Shown in pieces: positions 5,159-8,146 of a DNA stretch of 8,146 nucleotides; position 1 is the stretch's first letter; every line of letters starts with the position of its first letter. Source of the DNA: Aquifex sp. (GTDB lineage Bacteria; Aquificota; Aquificia; Aquificales; Aquificaceae); NCBI GenBank assembly GCA_003978875.1, contig QNXQ01000058.1, positions 1 to 8,146 of the forward strand. Direction: 5' to 3'. The position numbers and the translations under genes are program-made. A model generated the notes under the pieces. It saw nothing but the letters and a program-made list of their open reading frames with translations, did no database searches and was not told the origin of the DNA.

Positions 5159-6274
5159 ATGGAATTAATAGTGGAGTCTGTTTTTAACACCGTAAAAGAT
5201 AAGGAATTTTTAAGAATAGCAGAAAGGGTTTTAGAAGGAAAGAGAATAAATCAGGAAGAAGCTATCTATTTATACAAGAGTAATGAACTCACAGCACTGG
5301 GCTTGATTGCAGAATACATCAACCGTAAAAAAAACGGGATGTATGCTTACTTTATAGTAAACAGACAGATAAATCCGACGAACGTATGTATGTACCAATG
5401 CGATTTCTGTGCCTTCGGAGTGAAAAAGTCAGACCCAAGAGCTTACGAAATGAACCCGGACGAAATCCTTAAAAAGGTAGAAGAACTCTACCAGATGGGA
5501 GGAAAAGAGGTTCACATAGTAGGAGGAATACCTTCCTACTGGAATTACGACAAGTATATAGAAATTGTAAGAGAGGTCAAAAAAAGATTCCCAGACATTA
5601 TAGTTAAAGCCTGGACAGCTGTTGAGATACATCACATGGCAAAGATATCCGGGAAAAGCTACCAAGAGGTACTTACCGAACTTAAAGATGCAGGTCTTGA
5701 CGCACTTCCGGGAGGAGGAGCAGAAATATTCTCTGATAGGGTAAGACGGATAATAGCTCCCTATAAAGCAAATGCCGAGGAATATCTTGAAGTCCACAGA
5801 ACTGCACATAAATTGGGGATTCCTACAAATGCAACTATGCTATACGGCCATGTGGAAACTATAGAAGAAAGGGTAGAACATATGGAAATGTTAAGAAGAC
5901 TACAAGATGAAACCGGTGGGTTTCAAGTTTTCATTCCTCTGGCGTACTGGCCTGAAGGAACGAGGTTAGGCGGATACAGAACTTCTTCAGTTGATGACCT
6001 CAAAACTATAGCCATTTCGAGAATTTACCTCGATAACTTTGACCATATAAAAGCGTATTGGGTTACACTCGGAGAAAAAGTAGCTCAGGTAGCTTTAAAT
6101 TTCGGTGCAGATGATTTAGACGGAACTATTCAAGAAGAAAAAATTGTCCATGCTGCGGGAACTAAATCTGCCTACGGGCACTCCGTGGATAAACTTGTAA
6201 ATCTTATAAAGAAATCCGGCAAAATTCCGGCAGAAAGGGATACATTTTACAACGTAGTTAAAGTTTACGATTAA
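5159..6274 (+). CDS. mqnE: Aminodeoxyfutalosine synthase MqnE (radical SAM)
   Basis: MqnE joins the radical SAM-generated adenosyl group to the enolpyruvyl group of chorismate-derived 3-[(1-carboxyvinyl)oxy]benzoate, giving aminofutalosine, an early step of the futalosine route to menaquinone. The 371-residue protein has the cluster motif C77-x3-C81-x2-C84 (NPTNVCMYQCDFCAF), which holds the 4Fe-4S cluster, then VGGIP (121-125), a glycine-rich LPGGGAEIF (183-191), TMLYGHVET (226-234), RRLQDETGGFQVFIPL (246-261) and the late NFGADDLDGTI (314-324). The residues after the cysteines, 'VEIHHMAK', 'GGF' and 'IPLAYWPEGT' separate it from its paralogue MqnC, which usually reads FCAFYR and has a different end to this block. 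The start has GGAGGG at 5149-5154. It is preceded by hemerythrin and not by other mqn genes, which must lie elsewhere. The 3' end overlaps the convergent minus-strand gene by 17 nt. Confidence 0.93.
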   Translation: MELIVESVFNTVKDKEFLRIAERVLEGKRINQEEAIYLYKSNELTALGLIAEYINRKKNGMYAYFIVNRQINPTNVCMYQCDFCAFGVKKSDPRAYEMNPDEILKKVEELYQMGGKEVHIVGGIPSYWNYDKYIEIVREVKKRFPDIIVKAWTAVEIHHMAKISGKSYQEVLTELKDAGLDALPGGGAEIFSDRVRRIIAPYKANAEEYLEVHRTAHKLGIPTNATMLYGHVETIEERVEHMEMLRRLQDETGGFQVFIPLAYWPEGTRLGGYRTSSVDDLKTIAISRIYLDNFDHIKAYWVTLGEKVAQVALNFGADDLDGTIQEEKIVHAAGTKSAYGHSVDKLVNLIKKSGKIPAERDTFYNVVKVYD

Positions 6275-6851
6275 GGATTTTTTCAATTGCATCCTTTTTT
6301 ACCTTTCCCTCCCTAACAATTTTTATATCTTCTTTCAAGTCAAGGATAGTTGAAGGTTCACCTTTAATTTCTCCCGCATCAACGTAAAGTGATACCTTTT
6401 CTCCAAAATATTTAACAGCTTCGCTTATAGTTTCCGCAGGTTTCTTACCTTCAGGATTTACACTCGGAGCAACTACCGGCTTGGCAAACGTTTTAAGAAG
6501 TTCTTTGATAAATCCTTTTCTCGGAATTCTTACAGCTAAGCTACCCTTGTTAATGTAAGAAAATTTATCGCATGTGGTTTTCAAAATTAACGTAAGACCT
6601 TCTACTTTTAGAAGCTCCTCGTATCCCTTTGGGAGTTCAAGACAGAGTTTATTTATCCATGTTTCGTCAGGAATAAGGATAAGAAAAGGTTTCCCTGAAG
6701 GCCTTCTTATGTTGTAAAGTCTCCTAACGGCTTCTTCGCTGGTAGCATCCGTGAGCATACCGTAGAGTGTATCAGTAGGAGCTACAACTATTTCGCCATT
6801 TTTCAAAACTTCAACGGCCTTTTCCAGGGCTTTTTCTACGGGAACAATCAT
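6258..6851 (-). CDS. TsaC/Sua5/YrdC family protein, probable threonylcarbamoyl-AMP synthase
   Basis: The family makes L-threonylcarbamoyl-adenylate from threonine, bicarbonate and ATP, the first step of the t6A37 modification of ANN-decoding tRNAs in the cytoplasm. The 197-residue protein is the length of the single-domain TsaC/YrdC form and lacks the extra Sua5 domain. Family motifs are present: PTDTLYGM (25-32), IRRPSGKPF (48-56), the nucleotide-site RIP (108-110), APSVNPEG (128-135, usually PSAN), GEPSTILDL (164-172) and VREG (179-182). Two oddities are visible. The Lys of the usual K-x-R-P motif seems replaced (Y-N-I-R-R-P), and the Ala of PSAN is Val. The related YciO also varies in the first motif, so the exact reaction is less certain than the fold. 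Translation starts within the stop of the LysM gene (ATGA), showing an operon. Its last 17 nt overlap mqnE from the other side. Confidence 0.85.
   Translation of the reverse strand: MIVPVEKALEKAVEVLKNGEIVVAPTDTLYGMLTDATSEEAVRRLYNIRRPSGKPFLILIPDETWINKLCLELPKGYEELLKVEGLTLILKTTCDKFSYINKGSLAVRIPRKGFIKELLKTFAKPVVAPSVNPEGKKPAETISEAVKYFGEKVSLYVDAGEIKGEPSTILDLKEDIKIVREGKVKKDAIEKILNRKL
6273..6300 (+). terminator. Possible weak intrinsic terminator after mqnE
   Basis: AAGGAT at 6273-6278 can pair with ATCCTT at 6291-6296 across a 12-nt loop, and the stem runs into a T tract to 6300. The stem is only 6 bp with two G-C pairs and lies within the 3' end of the convergent gene, so it may be weak or fortuitous. 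In the minus direction no T tract follows the stem. Confidence 0.35.
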
Positions 6852-8056
6852 TTTCGTACCGAAAGGTAATTTACAGGGTTAAGTAAGGCACCGTTTTTAT
6901 CCCTCAGTTCAAAATGAAGAGCGCACTTTCCTTCATCTGGCCTTATTCCAACATAGCCTATAATTTGTCCTCTGTTCACTTTCTGCCCGAGTCTCACCAC
7001 ATTCTTTGCATTGTAGGCGTATACACTTATGTACTTTGCGTGTTCTATTATCACCATATTTCCGAAAGCGTTTAGGTCATCTCCGCTGTAAATAACTTTT
7101 CCATTATCAACAGCCCTCACAGGTGTTCCACAATCCGCGTATATTAAAATCCCTCTCTTGTTCTTTACAATCTTTCCCTCGACGGGTAAAATTCTCAGGG
7201 AAATTTTTGGGACTTTAGCTACTCTCTCTATGAAAACATACTTATAAACGGGAATCTTTAAAATCTGACCTACGTAAATTCTATTACTCCTTAACCTATT
7301 AGCCCTTTTTATCTCCCTTACGCTTGTTCTGAATTTCCTTGCAATCCTTATCAGAGTGTCTCCTCGCCTCACTTTGTACCTCAGATAAACCTTTCTTCTG
7401 ACTTTTTCAAGTACCACTCTTTTACCAGATATATATCTCCTCACAGGTTTCCCTCCTCTACTTTTATAAACCCTACTACCCTTCACGGGAATTTTTAATT
7501 TTTGTCCAACGTACAGTTTATCGCTTTTAAGATTGTTAATCTTCTTTAAGTCTTTAAGACTTACCTTAAATCTCTTTGCGATTTTTATTAAAGTATCTCC
7601 TCTTTTAACGCGGTAAGTTATAAAGCTTTTCCTTTTTGATTTTTTTAGGTCACTTTTTGCAATCTGTTTTTCTCTCTTTGATACTATTGGTATCTTTAAG
7701 GTTTGCCCTACGTAAATCCTATTACTTTTGAGTCGATTCAGTTTCTTTATATCTGAAACTTTTACTCCGAACTTTTTTGCAATTTTTATTAAACTATCTC
7801 CCTTTTTTACTTTATAAACTATAAATTTTCTTTGCACTTTATTTTTCTTTTTTTTCAATTTGCCTATACAAATCTTCTGTCCCGGTTTAAGAAACTTTTT
7901 TTTCCTGATGTGAGGATTTAACTCGTAAAGCTCCTTTAGGCTGATTTTATATTTTTTAGCTATTTTCCATAGACTATCTCCACTTTTTACTATATGGTAT
8001 GCACTACACTCCGCAGAGTAGACAAGTGTAGTAAGGCTAAATATACCTAATATCAA
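6848..8056 (-). CDS. NlpD-like LysM (x4) protein with degenerate LytM/M23 domain; N-terminus uncertain
   Basis: The frame read from the TTG at 8056 encodes 402 residues, with a hydrophobic segment (ILGIFSLTTLVYSA, 2-15) that looks like a signal peptide cleaved before Glu16. Four LysM peptidoglycan-binding domains follow (about 20-66, 79-124, 147-191, 226-270), each with the V-x-x-G-D-S/T-L-x-x-I-A signature and ending in G-Q-x-L-K-I-P or similar. Linkers are very rich in Lys and Arg. Residues 285-402 form a LytM/peptidase M23 domain that lacks the zinc ligands: H-x3-D is absent (KRGILIYAD) and H-x-H is reduced to ALHFEL. This matches NlpD/EnvC-type factors, which activate murein amidases during cell separation and are not enzymes. 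The TTG has no Shine-Dalgarno; the frame stays open upstream to the window edge, so the true start is in doubt (see the ATG at 8071-8073). It overlaps the TsaC-like gene by 4 nt. Confidence 0.85.
   Translation of the reverse strand: MILGIFSLTTLVYSAECSAYHIVKSGDSLWKIAKKYKISLKELYELNPHIRKKKFLKPGQKICIGKLKKKKNKVQRKFIVYKVKKGDSLIKIAKKFGVKVSDIKKLNRLKSNRIYVGQTLKIPIVSKREKQIAKSDLKKSKRKSFITYRVKRGDTLIKIAKRFKVSLKDLKKINNLKSDKLYVGQKLKIPVKGSRVYKSRGGKPVRRYISGKRVVLEKVRRKVYLRYKVRRGDTLIRIARKFRTSVREIKRANRLRSNRIYVGQILKIPVYKYVFIERVAKVPKISLRILPVEGKIVKNKRGILIYADCGTPVRAVDNGKVIYSGDDLNAFGNMVIIEHAKYISVYAYNAKNVVRLGQKVNRGQIIGYVGIRPDEGKCALHFELRDKNGALLNPVNYLSVRK
7247..7999 (-). repeat. Four LysM repeats within the NlpD-like gene
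   Basis: The LysM copies start at residues 20, 79, 147 and 226, so the period grows from 59 to 68 to 79 residues through longer basic linkers. Copies 2, 3 and 4 are much more alike (shared K-x-G-D-S/T-L-I-x-I-A-x-x-F, N-x-L-x-S, Y-V-G-Q-x-L-K-I-P) than copy 1, which has GDSLWKIAKKY and NPHIRKK. Copies 2-4 therefore look like later duplications and copy 1 an older, distinct domain. Confidence 0.85.
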
Positions 8057-8146
8057 AACGTAAACAGGTTCATCGGAATGCTCCTTTATTATCTCAGCTT
8101 TATCTACTCTCGCTGCAGGAGGTCCCTTTAATATATCTTTTATAAA
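8057..8146 (-). other. Open frame and start-site region upstream of the NlpD-like gene
   Basis: On the minus strand the LysM frame remains open for the 30 codons up to the window edge and reads a Lys/Glu-rich peptide (KGPPAARVDKAEIIKEHSDE). The other two frames have several stops here. If one T were added to the T run complementary to 8055-8058, this upstream frame would end at a TAG after VYVFDIRYI, overlapping the start of the LysM gene, and would be the C-terminus of a separate upstream gene. As written it fuses directly to the LysM protein. I do not recognise the peptide. Confidence 0.4.
8071..8087 (-). promoter_or_regulatory. Shine-Dalgarno plus ATG, out of frame with the LysM gene
   Basis: AAAGGAG (complement of 8081-8087) stands 7 nt before an ATG (complement of 8071-8073), ideal spacing. 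That ATG reads MNLFTF and meets TGA at 8053-8055. A -1 slip or one added T in the run at 8055-8058 would give MNLFTFLILGIFSLTTLVYSA, a better signal peptide than the in-frame TTG offers. This suggests it is the intended start. Confidence 0.5.

Noticed and set aside
5159..6274. MqnC (cyclic futalosine synthase) as the radical SAM identity
   Set aside because: MqnC and MqnE share the cluster and PGGGAE motifs, but the residues after the cysteines, IHHMAK, GGF and IPLAYWPEGT follow MqnE.
6848..7204. Active M23 endopeptidase
   Set aside because: Both the H-x3-D and the H-x-H zinc motifs are missing their key residues; only the last His of HLH remains.
1..8146. CRISPR arrays, tRNA or rRNA genes, insertion sequences
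   Set aside because: No regularly spaced repeats, cloverleaf-like segments, rRNA-like tracts, transposase motifs or terminal inverted repeats were seen.

Overview
The window most likely comes from a thermophilic diderm of the Aquificota, with Aquifex aeolicus or a close relative as my best guess. This is inferred from the proteins' strong Lys/Glu/Ile bias, the preference for AGA/AGG arginine codons, moderate GC, frequent TTG starts behind strong Shine-Dalgarno sequences, tightly overlapped genes, the futalosine menaquinone pathway, and a lipoprotein and NlpD-like protein typical of a two-membrane envelope. No search was run, so the species is not proven.

Region 1 (1-218) holds the 3' end of an upstream gene or decayed gene. 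Its reading changes from frame 2 (stop at 104-106) to a Tyr/Arg-rich frame 3 tail (stop at 195-197). I see no convincing promoter here.

Region 2 (219-4622, plus strand) is a tightly packed six-gene unit: YjfI/DUF2170-like protein, PspA/IM30 protein, DUF4178 protein, a small lipoprotein with a Gly/aromatic tail, a double-length DUF350 membrane protein, and a membrane-anchored spermidine-synthase-type aminopropyltransferase. Junctions are 1 nt gaps or 4-23 nt overlaps, so one co-translated operon is very likely. The set resembles the E. coli yjfIJKLMC locus combined with the DUF4178/DUF350/lipoprotein/SpeE clusters of other bacteria. The simplest model is an envelope-protection module: PspA and its small partner on the inner face of the membrane, DUF350 in the membrane, the lipoprotein outside, and an enzyme that makes or transfers a polyamine at the membrane. 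The function of such modules is not established.

Region 3 (4663-6274, plus strand) has a bacteriohemerythrin with all seven iron ligands and then MqnE, the radical SAM aminofutalosine synthase of menaquinone synthesis.

Region 4 (6258-8146, minus strand) is a convergent unit: a LysM(x4)-degenerate LytM protein of the NlpD type, followed by a TsaC/Sua5-family protein that overlaps it by 4 nt. The start of the LysM gene is problematic: a well-placed ATG with a strong Shine-Dalgarno is out of frame with the rest of the gene at a run of four T.
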